Positions 1 through 9,798 of a DNA stretch of 64,000 bases are shown here, one piece after another. The stretch comes from Gemmatimonadaceae bacterium. GTDB lineage: Bacteria > Gemmatimonadota > Gemmatimonadetes > Gemmatimonadales > Gemmatimonadaceae. A model generated the notes under the pieces. That model was not told the origin of the DNA. It saw only the letters and a list, made by a program, of their open reading frames with translations, and did no database searches. Where the stretch lies: NCBI GenBank assembly GCA_036003045.1, contig DASYSS010000036.1, forward strand, positions 1 to 64,000, written 5' to 3'. Numbering within the stretch: position 1 is the stretch's first letter; every line of letters begins with the position of its first letter. Position numbers and translations under genes: made by a program.

Positions 1-1343
1 AGGGCGCGGAGCAATCCCAGCTCGAGGGCACGGCTCGCGCCGAGCTCGCGCTTGATCCGATCCGGCGTGGCGAGCAGCCGCACGAAGACCCGACTGCCGC
101 TCTCCGGCTCGGAACGGATCGCGCCCGCCTGGATGAGCACACGCAACGCCGACTCCACCTCGCGGTCGCTCACCTTGCCGGGCAGCGACGCGGCGATCGA
201 CGCCGGCTCGAGCGACACCGCGCCTGTCTTATCCGCCAGCGTGCACGCACGCTGGTACACCTTCTCGACGAGCGCGCGCTCCGGGTAGGCGCCCTTGATG
301 AAGAACTCGTGCGTGAAGCGATCGGGAAACGCGTGGAGCAAATAGCAAGTCGCGGGTAGACCGTCGCGCCCCGCGCGGCCAGCCTCCTGGTAGTACGCCT
401 CGAGCGTGCCCGGCATGGCGTAGTGCACGACGAGCCGCACGTTCGGTTTGTCGATCCCCATGCCGAACGCGTTCGTGGCGACGATCGCGCGCACCTTCTC
501 GGTCATGAACGCGTCTTGCACCGCGTGGCGCCGCGCATCGTCGAGGCCCGCGTGATACGCGGCCGCGGGAATGCGCGCGCGCTCGAGGAGCGTCGCGATC
601 CGCTCTACCGCCTTCCGCGTCGCCGCGTACACCACGGCGAGTCCGTCGCTGTTCGATCGGAGCAGTTGGACGAGCGCGTCGTCCTTGTCACGCTCGGTCT
701 TGGTCGGCACGACGTGATACGCCAGATTCTTCCGGTCGAATCCCGTGATGATCGTCGTCGGCTTCTCGAGACCCAGGTGCGTGACGATGTCGGCGCGGAC
801 GTGCGGCGTCGCGGTCGCGGTCAGCGCAACGGTCGGCGGGTTGCCGAGGCGCTCGCGGACGCTGGCGATCTTGAGGTAACTGGGGCGGAAATCGTGTCCC
901 CATTCGCTGATACAGTGCGCCTCGTCCACCGCGAGCAGCGAGACGCCGGCATCCCGCAAACGTTCGGCCGTCGTCCCGAATTCAAACCGCTCCGGTGCCA
1001 CGTAGAGCAGCTTGACGTCGCCGCGCATCGCGCGTGAGAGCCGATCCGAGATCTGCGAGCCGGTGAGCGTGCTGTTGACGAACGTCGCCGGAAGCCCGCG
1101 CGCGGCCAGCGCGTCCACCTGGTCCTTCATCAGCGAGATGAGCGGCGAGAGGACGACCGTGAGCTTGGGCAGGATGAGCGCCGGGACCTGAAAGCAGAGC
1201 GATTTTCCGCCGCCCGTCGGCAACACGACGAGCGTGTCGCGCCCCGCCAGAACCGATTCGACGGCGGCTTCCTGCCCCGCTCGAAACGCCGGATAGCCGA
1301 ATCGCTCGCGCAGGGCGGCACGCGCTTGCTCGAGCGTCGGCAT
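1..1343 (-). CDS. recQ: ATP-dependent DNA helicase RecQ (3' end cut by window)
   Basis: Superfamily 2 3'-5' DNA helicase used in recombinational repair and fork processing. Starting at ATG 1343 the product begins MPTLEQARAALRERFGYPAF, then shows the Q-motif region, Walker A (PTGGGKS), the DEAH box followed by the RecQ aromatic-rich loop (VDEAHCISEWGHDFRPSY, about 930-880), the motif leading to GMGIDKPNVR and the arginine-finger segment YYQEAGRAGRDG. About 447 residues are visible and the frame is open to base 1. After motif VI the sequence goes straight into a winged-helix-like stretch; the CRR...CGNC zinc cluster of E. coli RecQ is not seen in this part. An in-frame GTG at 1370 is an alternative start. 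Confidence 0.93.
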   Translation of the reverse strand, partial: MPTLEQARAALRERFGYPAFRAGQEAAVESVLAGRDTLVVLPTGGGKSLCFQVPALILPKLTVVLSPLISLMKDQVDALAARGLPATFVNSTLTGSQISDRLSRAMRGDVKLLYVAPERFEFGTTAERLRDAGVSLLAVDEAHCISEWGHDFRPSYLKIASVRERLGNPPTVALTATATPHVRADIVTHLGLEKPTTIITGFDRKNLAYHVVPTKTERDKDDALVQLLRSNSDGLAVVYAATRKAVERIATLLERARIPAAAYHAGLDDARRHAVQDAFMTEKVRAIVATNAFGMGIDKPNVRLVVHYAMPGTLEAYYQEAGRAGRDGLPATCYLLHAFPDRFTHEFFIKGAYPERALVEKVYQRACTLADKTGAVSLEPASIAASLPGKVSDREVESALRVLIQAGAIRSEPESGSRVFVRLLATPDRIKRELGASRALELGLLRA

Positions 1344-1430
1344 GGTGGACGCCGTCGATGTGCTGGTCACGGGCTCAGCGTGACACCGAGTCGAACAAAG
1401 GCCGTCATCGAAAGGCGGCGCGCAGGATCG

Positions 1431-3929
1431 TTACACCGCACGCGCGAAATGACCGCGCGTAAACGACGTGCCGAGGAGCCGGCGAATCTCCGCCGTGTCC
1501 GGCTCCGCCCCCGCACTGAGCGCGTCGATCATCGACCGATACCGCGCGACGATCGCGCCGACGTCGTCACCGGGCACGTTGAACACGAGTTGATATCCGC
1601 GAATTCCCGCGCGCCAGAGCTTCGGCAGAAATTCCGAGCCGTCCACCGGGCGCGAATGCAGCAGGCGGTTCCGGCACGCGGAGTCGGTCGCGACTGGGAA
1701 CGTGTAGCCCGTGGGATCGGTCAGCTCGACGTTCGCGTGCTTCACGACGCATAGGTCGCGGCAAGTCGTGGGTTCGCGCTCGAACGCCGCCGAGAGCACG
1801 CAATGCTCGATGGTCATCCCCTCCGGGCGTCCGTACAAGAAGACGTCGAAGCCCTTACCGCCCCACGGCGCGACGAGCTGCGCGAGCTCGTCGGCGGTGA
1901 GCTCGACCGACGCGACGATTCGTCGCGCGCCGACGCGAAACACTTCGACCGCCGAATGCGCGTTGAACACGTTCGTCGCGTAGTCGGCGACGACGTCGCG
2001 TCCTGCCCGTCCCCACTCCGACACGAGGCCGAGGTGGCCGCTGAGCAACGGCAGGCCGGAGTCGAGCCACTTCCCCAGAGCTCGTCGCTCTTCCGGCCGA
2101 ACGATGGTCGGCGTGCGAAGCCGCAGCGTGACGCCGGACTCGGCGAGCCGCTCGCCGAGCGCGCGGACGCGCGCGAGCGGCGGCGCCGGATGCCTGAGAA
2201 ATGGATCGAAGCAGACTTCAGTCGCACCGGATGCGGCGGCGGCTTCGGCGGCCTCGATCCGATAGACCTGCGCGGTGAGACGCGGCGCCTCGAGTGGCGC
2301 GTGGTTGTCGAGACTCGACTCGGCCACGCGAATCGCCGCAACGGCCGAGTCGATGCGCGCCGTGCGTTCGCCGATGCGCGTGTCGTGCGCCCAACCGCGC
2401 CGCTGCGCGAGCTCGTCGACGGCACGCTGGCGCAGGTGGTTTAGTTCGCTGACGGGCAGAAAGAGTCCCGACTCGAGTCCTTGCATGTCGACGGCGCCGA
2501 GCGAGAACGCCGTCTCACCCAGCCGGCCGAACTGGTCCCGGAGTAGTTCGGCGTCGAGCGGACGCTTCGTCGCCGGCGCGAGTGTCGTCCCGCTCCGCAC
2601 TGTCACCGCGTCGCCGTTGGACGTGAACACCGCCTTGAGCGGTGTGCCATGTGCGCCGAAGAGCCGAACGTCGAGACGCGACCGTTTCGTGCGCATGTCG
2701 CGCGTCATCGACGAAAAGCTGGCGCGCGCCCGTCCGAGGAGCGCGGCCTCCGACGTACGAATCACTCGCCAACCCGCCGGAACGCGCACGCGAGAGTCGA
2801 TTGCCTGCTTCACGATGTTTCGTGACGCGAGCGTACGCACCGCCCCCACCGTGAAGCCCATCGTCGGCCCACCGATCGCGTCGGGCGCCTCGAAGCCGAG
2901 GCCGTCGCCCTCGCGAATCGGCGAAGAGACTTCGACGAGAATCTCTCCGCGTTCCTGGCCGACGACGACGCCGAGGTCGATGCCTCGATTGTCGGGCTGT
3001 GTGCGCGTCGCGTAGTCGCGCCCGGCTCGGCCGCCGAACATGCCGCCGGTAAAACCGCGGCTGAAGATCTGCACGAGCGGCTGCACTTCTTCGGGCGACG
3101 CCGGCGTGTCGTCGCCGCGCTCGACGCGGTCCAGGAAGTCGCGGTAGGTCCTGGTGACCGTCGCGACGTACTCCGGCTTTTTCTTTCGCCCTTCGACTTT
3201 GAGGCAGACAATGCCGGCGTCCGAAATCGCGGGAAGATGCTCGTGCGCCGCCAGATCCTTCGCCGAGATGAGATAGCCGCGGTCGAGTTCCGATCCGTTG
3301 GCCGCGTCGGTGAGTACGTAGTCCTTGCGGCACGATTGGGCGCACGAGCCCCGGTTCGCGCTCCGCTCGGAGATCATTCCCGACATGAAGCACTGGCCGG
3401 AATACGAGATGCAGAGCGCGCCGTGCACGAACGACTCGAGTCCGAGGGCCGGAACGGCGGCGCGAATGGCGCGAATGTCGTCGAGGGTGTTCTCCCGCGC
3501 GAGCACCACGCGGTCGACGCCGAGCTCCAGCATCACGCGCGCGCCCGATTCGTCATGCACAGTCGTTTGCGTGGAGCCGTGAATCTCGAGCTCCGGATAA
3601 ATGGTCCGGATCAGCCGAATGAGGCCGATGTCCTGCACGATCACGGCATCGATGCCGCGGTCCACCGCCTCGCCGAGAAACACGAGTGCGTCAATCAGCT
3701 CGGCGGGCTTGATCAGCACATTGAGCGTGAGGTAGATGCGCCGCTGCCGTTCGTGCGCGATGCGGCACGCCTCGGCCAACTCGTCGAGCGAGAGTTGGGC
3801 GCCTTCGTCGCGGGCGTTGAACCGCGCCGCGCCGAGGTAGACGGCATCCGCGCCGTTGGCCACGGCGGCGCGGACGGCGTCGAGTGAGCCAGCGGGCGCG
3901 AGCAGCTCGGGGATGTGTCGCGACGCCAT
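1431..3929 (-). CDS. Peptidase U32 / RlhA-type family protein (832 aa)
   Basis: Member of the U32 family, whose best-studied relatives (E. coli RlhA and TrhP) are not proteases but 23S rRNA or tRNA hydroxylation factors. The N-terminal 300 residues form the U32 TIM-barrel-like core: ELLAPAGSLDAVRAAVANGA at residues 9-28, and four cysteines at 173, 180, 196 and 200 in the pattern expected for the family's iron-sulfur ligands (CISYSGQC ... GSCAQSCRKDY). The remaining 500 residues match the long version with a DUF3656-type middle and C-terminal part. ATG 3929 is preceded by an AAGG ribosome-binding sequence. It is separated by 87 bp from recQ downstream. RNA-modification activity is inferred from the family; the exact substrate is unknown. 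Confidence 0.85.
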   Translation of the reverse strand: MASRHIPELLAPAGSLDAVRAAVANGADAVYLGAARFNARDEGAQLSLDELAEACRIAHERQRRIYLTLNVLIKPAELIDALVFLGEAVDRGIDAVIVQDIGLIRLIRTIYPELEIHGSTQTTVHDESGARVMLELGVDRVVLARENTLDDIRAIRAAVPALGLESFVHGALCISYSGQCFMSGMISERSANRGSCAQSCRKDYVLTDAANGSELDRGYLISAKDLAAHEHLPAISDAGIVCLKVEGRKKKPEYVATVTRTYRDFLDRVERGDDTPASPEEVQPLVQIFSRGFTGGMFGGRAGRDYATRTQPDNRGIDLGVVVGQERGEILVEVSSPIREGDGLGFEAPDAIGGPTMGFTVGAVRTLASRNIVKQAIDSRVRVPAGWRVIRTSEAALLGRARASFSSMTRDMRTKRSRLDVRLFGAHGTPLKAVFTSNGDAVTVRSGTTLAPATKRPLDAELLRDQFGRLGETAFSLGAVDMQGLESGLFLPVSELNHLRQRAVDELAQRRGWAHDTRIGERTARIDSAVAAIRVAESSLDNHAPLEAPRLTAQVYRIEAAEAAAASGATEVCFDPFLRHPAPPLARVRALGERLAESGVTLRLRTPTIVRPEERRALGKWLDSGLPLLSGHLGLVSEWGRAGRDVVADYATNVFNAHSAVEVFRVGARRIVASVELTADELAQLVAPWGGKGFDVFLYGRPEGMTIEHCVLSAAFEREPTTCRDLCVVKHANVELTDPTGYTFPVATDSACRNRLLHSRPVDGSEFLPKLWRAGIRGYQLVFNVPGDDVGAIVARYRSMIDALSAGAEPDTAEIRRLLGTSFTRGHFARAV

Positions 3930-3990
3930 AGCCTTGAAAGAATAAGCGTGCGACGAGACGGCTGGCAGAGCGCGGGCCGCTCCGGACGGG

Positions 3991-4170
3991 CTATTCCTCC
4001 GGCGGCTCCGGACGCTTTTTGAAGAACCGGAGGGCCGTGGCGGCTCCGAAGAACGCGATCCCGATCCACTCGAGGCGATGGTCGTCGGAACGCGCGCCGT
4101 ATCCCCACACCGCCAGCCCGATCGCGGCGAGGATGAGTTGAATCTCGGTGCGACGCTTGATCTCGATCAC
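3991..4170 (-). CDS. Small two-helix membrane protein (59 aa)
   Basis: A GTG-started frame of 59 codons sits just upstream of the U32 gene on the same strand. It reads VIEIKRRTEIQLILAAIGLA followed by a short polar turn (YGARSDDHRLEW), a second hydrophobic stretch (IGIAFFGAATALRFF) and a basic/proline end (KKRPEPPEE). The arrangement of positive start, two apolar segments and charged tail is that of a small inner-membrane hairpin. No function is recognised. The start is uncertain because no strong ribosome-binding site is visible, but the amphipathic layout and the good fit between neighbours make chance less likely. Confidence 0.5.
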   Translation of the reverse strand: MIEIKRRTEIQLILAAIGLAVWGYGARSDDHRLEWIGIAFFGAATALRFFKKRPEPPEE

Positions 4171-4296
4171 GCCCGAAGGTAGCAGCCTATCTGGCGCGGA
4201 ATAGTTCGGCGATTGATCGACGGTGACCCACGGTACACCAATTCGGCCTTCGGCTTGCTAGTCAACGCTCTGACTCTGTGAGGGAGTAACGCCAAT

Positions 4297-4755
4297 ATGA
4301 AAATGACTGTCGCGTTCGCCGTATCGTTGGCAATCTCTGCCCTCGGCGTGCGCTCGAGCGTCGCTGCGGCGCAGGAGAATAACGCCGGCTTGGCCGCGCT
4401 GCGACAGCGTGAGCAGGAGCCCTGCGCCCTTACCACGCCAGCTCTCGACAGCGCTCGCGAGGACGTCGAAGAGATCTTGTTCAGCGCCAGCCGGCTCCTC
4501 GTCGAGCTCCGGCACGAACAGGGCATTCCCGACTCCGCCACCCAGGTCGCCGTAGTTCCGGTCACCGATGGCTCGGTGTGCAGGCGCCTGGCATCGCAGC
4601 TCGATCACGCTCTTTCCCCGAGCACCAGGCTCGCCGTGTTGCGCGTGGGATCGATCTTCTACGCGCGAGATCCCGATCAGCGCCGAGCAACGGGAATTTT
4701 TGCGGACAGCACGCTTCGCGTCGTGATGCGGATGGGACCGGCTCTGGACAAATAA
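4297..4755 (+). CDS. Small exported protein of unknown function (152 aa)
   Basis: Begins MKMTVAFAVSLAISALGVRS, a signal peptide with likely cleavage near VAAAQ/E (residue 26). The mature part is about 125 residues, acidic and with two cysteines (PCALTTP and SVCRRLA) that could form a disulfide. A GAGGGAG ribosome-binding site lies 10 bp before the ATG. It stands alone on the plus strand between two minus-strand genes. I recognise no domain; a periplasmic location is the only supported statement. Confidence 0.72.
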   Translation: MKMTVAFAVSLAISALGVRSSVAAAQENNAGLAALRQREQEPCALTTPALDSAREDVEEILFSASRLLVELRHEQGIPDSATQVAVVPVTDGSVCRRLASQLDHALSPSTRLAVLRVGSIFYARDPDQRRATGIFADSTLRVVMRMGPALDK

Positions 4756-4788
4756 ACCCGCGCTCGGGCCGCAGTGCGCACGGTCCCT

Positions 4789-5139
4789 CTACTCCCCCGT
4801 CAAGCCCACGGCCACGGCCTCGGCGTCGGGCACGTCGACCACCATGCGCAGTAGCGCGGTGGAGAACACTTTTCCCTGCGCGTCGGTTTTGAGCGAGAGC
4901 GTTCCGCCTCCGTCGAGCGCGCCATGCAGCAAAAAGTTGAGCGCGTTCAGGTTCGGAAGCTCGAAGCGCTCCACGCCGCCGGTGATGAGTCCGGCGAAGT
5001 GTTCCGCCACCCGATCGCGAGTCAGGTATTTCTCGAGCACCGGGTACCAACGCGGCTGCAGCGCGATGACGCCGACGTTGGCGGTGTCGCCTTTGTCGCC
5101 CGAGCGGGCGTGAGCCAGATCGAGGAGCCGCACTTTCAT
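4789..5139 (-). CDS. AtuA-like C-terminal (ferredoxin-fold) domain protein (116 aa)
   Basis: Begins [20 protein letters not shown], the typical opening of the small domain that forms the C-terminus of AtuA in acyclic terpene (citronellol/geraniol) degraders. Here it is a separate gene whose ATG overlaps the TGA of the DUF1446 gene upstream (ATGA), so the two parts are probably made in equal amounts and assemble. The motif [11 protein letters not shown] and the [15 protein letters not shown] segment are the recognisable parts. The biochemical role of AtuA is not settled; the context with an acyl-CoA carboxylase points to acyl-CoA breakdown. An earlier start in the same frame (to 5496) would overlap the upstream gene almost completely and is rejected. 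Confidence 0.8.
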   Translation of the reverse strand: MKVRLLDLAHARSGDKGDTANVGVIALQPRWYPVLEKYLTRDRVAEHFAGLITGGVERFELPNLNALNFLLHGALDGGGTLSLKTDAQGKVFSTALLRMVVDVPDAEAVAVGLTGE

Positions 5140-6536
5140 GAGAGCACCTCGACTTTCGTGCGCACGACCTGCTTGTCGATGAGCGCGGGCCAGTAGGCGA
5201 CGATCTCCTCGACCTTGGGGCGGCCGCCAGCGAATCCCGTCACGGTGGGCGGACCGTTCAGCACGAGCGGCACGATCTCGCGCGTGAAGCGTTCGACCGC
5301 GGCCTTGTCCTCGCCCCGCACGCCGATGCGGAACTGGACCTCCGGCGGGTCGTGCGCCTCTCCGGCGAGTCGGCCGTGCGTCGCCGAGGCGCCGACGAAT
5401 TCGGTGAGGACGGAATCGAATCGCAAGCCGAGGCGATCGAGCCGCTCGCGCAGCACGCGGTCGGCGAGCTGCGCCTTCGCCAGCGCGTCGGGCCATGCGT
5501 AGACGAGCGTGCCGACCGCCTTGAAGCCGGCGCGATAGGCGATCGAGACTTTCAGCTTGTCGGTCGGCGGCCGGCCCTTGATCCCGAACACGCGCACTCG
5601 ATTCTCGCCGACCTGTTCCAGCCGAATCGACGTGAAGTCGGCGACGACGTCCGGCGTGATGTACGAGTGCGGGTCGCCCATTTCATAGACCAGCTGTTCG
5701 GAGACGGACTGCACCGAGATCCGTCCGCCGGTGTTCGGGTGCTTCGCGATCACGAACGTTCCATCCGCCGATCCCTCGACGATCGGATAGCCGACGTTCG
5801 CGAGATCCGGGATGTTTTGCCAGTCGTACAAGCAGTTTCCGCCCGAGCATTGCGCGCCGCACTCGATGATGTGGCCGGCGATGATTCCGGCCGCGAGCCG
5901 GTCCCAATCGTCCGCGCGCCAGCCGAACTCGAATCGCAGCGGCCCCATCGTGAGCGCCGTGTCGGTCGAGCGCCCGGTGATGACGATGTTCGCTCCGCGC
6001 GACAGCGCTTCCACGATCGGCACCGACCCGATGTACGCGTTCGCCGAGAGCACGCGATCGCGTACGGTGGACAGCGGCTCCCCGGTGTCCATGTTGGCGA
6101 GAGGGTGGCCCTGTGACAGCAACTCGTCGATGCGGGGCAAGAGATCGTCGCCGGTGACGACGCCGATGCGGACGCGGTCCGACACGCCGCGCTTGACCGC
6201 GACTTGCCGCACGGCGGCGGCGCAGGCCGGCGGATTCACGCCGCCCGCGTTGGCGACGACGCGCACGCCGCGCTCGGCGATCCCTCCCAGCACACTGTCC
6301 ACCGCGCCCACAAAGTCGCGCGCGTACCCCATGTTCGCGTCTCGCTCTTTCTGCTTTTGTAGAATGCTCATCGTGACTTCGGCCAAGTAGTCGAGCATCA
6401 GGTAGTCGACTGGACCACCCTCGACCTGGCGGCGGGGCGCCTCGAGCCAGTCGCCCCAGAACCCCTGCCCCGCCGCGACGCGCACGATGCGCTCGGGACG
6501 GGCCACACGGGTGAACATCTGCGTCGGCGCGGTCAT
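5136..6536 (-). CDS. AtuA-family DUF1446 protein, N-terminal part (466 aa)
   Basis: DUF1446/AtuA family protein. Recognisable stretches are [19 protein letters not shown] near the start, [10 protein letters not shown] around residue 95, [18 protein letters not shown] near 190 and GAQCSGGN near 235. In Pseudomonas AtuA one polypeptide of roughly 590 residues carries this domain plus the small C-terminal domain; here they are encoded by two overlapping genes. The gene start overlaps the stop of the carboxylase gene upstream (6533-6536), so carboxylase, AtuA-N and AtuA-C are one translation unit. AtuA is required for acyclic terpene utilisation in Pseudomonas; the substrate in this organism is not known. 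Confidence 0.85.
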   Translation of the reverse strand: MTAPTQMFTRVARPERIVRVAAGQGFWGDWLEAPRRQVEGGPVDYLMLDYLAEVTMSILQKQKERDANMGYARDFVGAVDSVLGGIAERGVRVVANAGGVNPPACAAAVRQVAVKRGVSDRVRIGVVTGDDLLPRIDELLSQGHPLANMDTGEPLSTVRDRVLSANAYIGSVPIVEALSRGANIVITGRSTDTALTMGPLRFEFGWRADDWDRLAAGIIAGHIIECGAQCSGGNCLYDWQNIPDLANVGYPIVEGSADGTFVIAKHPNTGGRISVQSVSEQLVYEMGDPHSYITPDVVADFTSIRLEQVGENRVRVFGIKGRPPTDKLKVSIAYRAGFKAVGTLVYAWPDALAKAQLADRVLRERLDRLGLRFDSVLTEFVGASATHGRLAGEAHDPPEVQFRIGVRGEDKAAVERFTREIVPLVLNGPPTVTGFAGGRPKVEEIVAYWPALIDKQVVRTKVEVLS

Positions 6537-8143
6537 GCCTCGTCGAAGTGAGCGGGAAGGACGAACGGTCCGAGGTGCGGACCGGGATTCTGAAGCGTGG
6601 CGCGCAACGCCAACGCGATCACGTCGCGCGTGTCCTCGGGATACACGATGGCGTCGATGAAGCCGCGTGCGCCGGCGAAGCGCGCGTCGAGCTGGTGCTC
6701 GTAGTCTGCGCGCATCTCGGCGATCGCTTCTGCGGTTTCGGACGCCACGCTGGCCTTTTTCGCTTTCGCCTTCTCGATGGCCGGGCCGTGCACGGCGTGC
6801 ACCGCCGCTTCGCCTTCCATCACGGCCATGCGGCCCGTCGGCCAGCTGAAGATGAAATCGGGGTCGAATCCTTGGCCGGCCATCGCGTAGTAGCCTGCGC
6901 CCGACGCGTGGTTGACCGTGAGCACGATCTTCGGCACCCGCGCCGTCGCCATGGCTTCGACGAATCGCGCGCCGGCGCGGATGATCCCCTCGTGCTCGGC
7001 TTCCGGACCGACCATGAATCCGGACACATCTTGCACGAACAAGAGAGGGATCCGTTCGCGATCACACCGGTCGATATAGTACGCGACCTTCTCCGCGCTC
7101 TCAGTGTAGACAATGCCGCCGAAGCGCGGCTTCTCGCCCTGACGGCCTTTGACGAGGCCGCGTTCATTGGCGATGACGCCGACGGGCACGCCGTCGATTC
7201 GCGCGTCGCCGCAAATCATTTCGCGCGCGAGACCACGCTGAAACTCGTCGAGCGCACCATCGTCGACGATCGCGTTCAAGAGCGCGCGCATGTCGTACGA
7301 CATGCGGTGGTCCGCCGGCAAGAGATCGTACAACGCCTCGTTGCCCTTCTCCCCCACGCCGGACGAACCATTTCCGATGCGCTTCTGTTCGGGCAGCCTC
7401 GCCACGAGATCGCGGAGCTTGGCGATGCAAGACGCATCGTCGTCCGCGGCGTAGTGCGCCACGCCGCTCACCTCGGTGTGTGCCACAGCCCCGCCGAGCG
7501 TCTCGGCGTCGATCACCTGGCCGGTGGCACCCTTCACCAGATTGGGTCCGCCAAGTCCCATGAACGACGTGCCTTTCACCATGACGATGAGATCGGACAG
7601 CGCGGGAAGATACGCGCCGCCGGCGATGCACGGTCCCATCACCGCGGCGAGCTGCGGAATTCGCAGATAGCGCCGCATGATGGAGTTGTAATAGAAGAGC
7701 CGGCTCGCGCCGTACTGCCCGGGGAAAACGCCGCCCTGGTACGGCAGGTTCACGCCCGACGAATCCACCAAATAGATGATCGGGATGCGGCAGCGCATCG
7801 CGATCTCCTGCGCACGCAGCATCTTCTTGATCGTTTCGGGCCACCACGAGCCCGCTTTGACCGTCGCGTCGTTGGCGACGACGACGACTTCGCGCCCGCA
7901 CACCGTGGCGATTCCAGTGACGACGCCCGCGGCGGGCGCCTGGCCGTCGTATTCGTCGTACGCGACGAGGAGGCCGATCTCGAGAAAGCGCGAATCGGGA
8001 TCGCGCAATCGTTCGATGCGCTCGCGAGCCGTGAGCTTTCCTTGCGCGTGTTGGCGGGCGACCTTCTCCGCTCCGCCGCCGTCTCTGAGCCGTGCCTCGA
8101 GCTCTCGAACTTCCGCGCTGAGCTGTCGGAGCCGGGTCGTCAC
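6533..8143 (-). CDS. Acyl-CoA carboxylase, carboxyltransferase (beta) subunit (536 aa)
   Basis: Biotin-dependent carboxyltransferase that moves CO2 from carboxybiotin to an acyl-CoA. N-terminal half: [19 protein letters not shown], then the crotonase-like acyl-CoA site with [11 protein letters not shown] and [16 protein letters not shown]-terminal half: biotin site with [12 protein letters not shown] and the glycine-rich [14 protein letters not shown]. The organisation resembles methylcrotonyl-, geranyl- and propionyl-CoA carboxylase beta subunits, and I cannot assign the substrate. GTG 8143 is chosen because it overlaps the TGA of the B12-binding subunit (GTGA) and fits the family start; the frame is open further to 8182. 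No biotin carboxylase (alpha) subunit is in the window. Confidence 0.9.
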   Translation of the reverse strand: MTTRLRQLSAEVRELEARLRDGGGAEKVARQHAQGKLTARERIERLRDPDSRFLEIGLLVAYDEYDGQAPAAGVVTGIATVCGREVVVVANDATVKAGSWWPETIKKMLRAQEIAMRCRIPIIYLVDSSGVNLPYQGGVFPGQYGASRLFYYNSIMRRYLRIPQLAAVMGPCIAGGAYLPALSDLIVMVKGTSFMGLGGPNLVKGATGQVIDAETLGGAVAHTEVSGVAHYAADDDASCIAKLRDLVARLPEQKRIGNGSSGVGEKGNEALYDLLPADHRMSYDMRALLNAIVDDGALDEFQRGLAREMICGDARIDGVPVGVIANERGLVKGRQGEKPRFGGIVYTESAEKVAYYIDRCDRERIPLLFVQDVSGFMVGPEAEHEGIIRAGARFVEAMATARVPKIVLTVNHASGAGYYAMAGQGFDPDFIFSWPTGRMAVMEGEAAVHAVHGPAIEKAKAKKASVASETAEAIAEMRADYEHQLDARFAGARGFIDAIVYPEDTRDVIALALRATLQNPGPHLGPFVLPAHFDEA

Positions 8144-8559
8144 GCTTCCTGCCCGAGCCGCTCCTCTCGCTCGGCGAACCACCGTTTGATGTAGTCGATC
8201 AGGTCGGTCGTCTTCGTGCCCGGCCCGAACAGCTCGCCGATGCCTTTTTCCTTCAGCGACTCCATGTCTTCGCGCGGAATGATGCCGCCGCCGGTGACGA
8301 GGATGTCGTCGCGGCCCTGCTCGACGAGGAGCTCGCGGACGCGTGGAAACAGCGTCATGTGAGCGCCGCTAAGTATCGACAACCCCACGACATCGACGTC
8401 TTCCTGAACCGCGGCCGTGGCGATCATCTCCGGCGTCTGATGCAGCCCGGTGTAGATGACTTCCATCCCCGCGTCGCGCAGGGCGGCGGCGACGACCTTC
8501 GCGCCGCGATCGTGGCCGTCGAGGCCGGGTTTTGCTACTAAGACTCGTATGGGACGCAT
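8140..8559 (-). CDS. Acyl-CoA mutase small subunit, cobalamin-binding (139 aa)
   Basis: Stand-alone B12-binding domain that supplies adenosylcobalamin to a separate catalytic subunit. The base-off/His-on signature is present: DGHDRG with the cobalt-ligating His at residue 16, then GLSILSGAH and LVTGGGIIP. The length (139 aa) matches small subunits of two-subunit mutases such as isobutyryl-CoA mutase IcmB (about 136 aa). The catalytic partner is most likely the gene at 12171-13865, 3.6 kb away on the same strand. The stop overlaps the carboxylase start, linking mutase and carboxylase expression. Confidence 0.9.
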   Translation of the reverse strand: MRPIRVLVAKPGLDGHDRGAKVVAAALRDAGMEVIYTGLHQTPEMIATAAVQEDVDVVGLSILSGAHMTLFPRVRELLVEQGRDDILVTGGGIIPREDMESLKEKGIGELFGPGTKTTDLIDYIKRWFAEREERLGQEA

Positions 8560-8571
8560 GGCGTCCTCAAG

Positions 8572-9330
8572 CTACTCGGAATCATCTTTTCTCGCGACGA
8601 GCATCATCTCGCTCGAGCGACGCGTGAGCGGGCGGTCGCGGAAGCTGTCGAACGATCGCTCCACGATGAGCCCAACGTCCGCGCACAGCTCGGCGAGCCG
8701 AGTTGGCGTGTACAGGCGAATTCGGTGAGCGCGCTCGCCCCGCCGGCCGTTCCCGGCCCACACCGAGCTCACGTTCAGAATGCCGGACAGCGCGTCGTAG
8801 GTTCGTTCCTGTGCCACGAGCGTTCCGTCCGTGGTCTGCCACCAGTCGCGGACGAGAAACCGCGCCATGACTCCATCTCGACTCGCGCCGTGCCACACGA
8901 GCATTCCGCCGGGCGCCAGCACGCGGGCGAACTCCGCGAGCACGCGCCGGTCATCCGCGGGCTCGGCGAAGAATCCGAACGAGGTGAAGAGGTTGAGCAC
9001 GGCCTCGAACCGGCCGGTCCACGCGGTGGGAAGCGAGCGCATGTCGCCTCGGCGATAGCGAAGCCGCGACGAAGTTCCGCGCTTGCGCGCCCGATCCAAA
9101 AGCTCCGCCGAGTAGTCGTATCCGTCGACGTCGAAGCCCGCCTCGGCGAGGAGGTGGGCGTGTCGCCCCTGGCCGCACGGCACGTCGAGAATCCGAGCGC
9201 CCGACGGCAACCCGAGTATGTCGATGAGACGCGAGACCTCCGCGCGATCCCGCTCCGGCGAAAAGAGCGGCTCGTACTCGAGCAGGTATTGTGAATCGAA
9301 ATAGTCGGCCCACCAGTTCGCGCTCGACAT
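8572..9330 (-). CDS. Class I SAM-dependent methyltransferase (252 aa)
   Basis: Rossmann-fold methyltransferase. Motif I is ARILDVPCGQGRHAHLLAEA, followed by acidic motif II (VDGYDYS), GDMRSLP and the motif IV segment FEAVLNLFTSFGFF. The type resembles small-molecule methyltransferases of the ubiE/methyltransferase-25 group; the substrate is unknown. ATG 9330 (MSSANWWADYFDSQYL) is preferred to a GTG 24 bases upstream because the aromatic start is where family similarity begins. It sits 12 bp after nothing but a short gap from the B12 subunit gene and may be cotranscribed with it. Confidence 0.85.
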   Translation of the reverse strand: MSSANWWADYFDSQYLLEYEPLFSPERDRAEVSRLIDILGLPSGARILDVPCGQGRHAHLLAEAGFDVDGYDYSAELLDRARKRGTSSRLRYRRGDMRSLPTAWTGRFEAVLNLFTSFGFFAEPADDRRVLAEFARVLAPGGMLVWHGASRDGVMARFLVRDWWQTTDGTLVAQERTYDALSGILNVSSVWAGNGRRGERAHRIRLYTPTRLAELCADVGLIVERSFDSFRDRPLTRRSSEMMLVARKDDSE

Positions 9331-9360
9331 TGCGCGCAAGCTAGCGGGGGCCACGATGGC

Positions 9361-9795
9361 TCAGTGGGAGGATTCGACCACCGACGTAATCGGCGCGAGA
9401 GTCGGCGCGAGCAGCTCGCCGCCACCCACCGCGCGCGTGACGGCGGCAAACAATTCGTCGCTCCCGAGCGGTTTTCTCAGATAGTCGGCGGCGCCGGCGG
9501 CAAGGTAGCGGGCCTGCGCCTCGGCCGCGTCATCGGCGGTGTAGACGAGGACGGGAAACCGCTTTCCGCGACTGGTGAGGAGCTGCAGGACCTCGAGGCC
9601 GGTCATGTCCGGCATGTGGGCGTCGAGCAGCAAACAGTCCGGCGACGGTGCGCCCGCGTCGAGATGTTCGATCAGCTCGGGCCCGGACGCGAACACCGCG
9701 GCATCGAGTCCGAGCGCGCGGCAGAGGCGCCGCAAGCTCGTGCGGACCGACTCTTCGTCGTCGACGATGGCGACCGAGACACGGGGCTTCGTCAT
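9361..9795 (-). CDS. Receiver-only response regulator (144 aa)
   Basis: CheY-like receiver domain of the FixJ type. Acidic pocket D12/D13, phosphoacceptor D58 in LLLDAHMP, and the conserved lysine K108 in DYLRKPL are all present. No DNA-binding helix-turn-helix follows: after the receiver only about 20 residues (GGELLAPTLAPITSVVESSH) remain. It starts 3 bp after the stop of the histidine kinase gene, so the two form a two-component pair. Without an output domain it must act through a protein partner or as a phosphate sink. Confidence 0.9.
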   Translation of the reverse strand: MTKPRVSVAIVDDEESVRTSLRRLCRALGLDAAVFASGPELIEHLDAGAPSPDCLLLDAHMPDMTGLEVLQLLTSRGKRFPVLVYTADDAAEAQARYLAAGAADYLRKPLGSDELFAAVTRAVGGGELLAPTLAPITSVVESSH

Positions 9796-9798
9796 GGC

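Noticed and set aside
6548-8194. 548-codon plus-strand frame over the carboxylase gene
   Set aside because: Shadow of the carboxyltransferase gene on the opposite strand.
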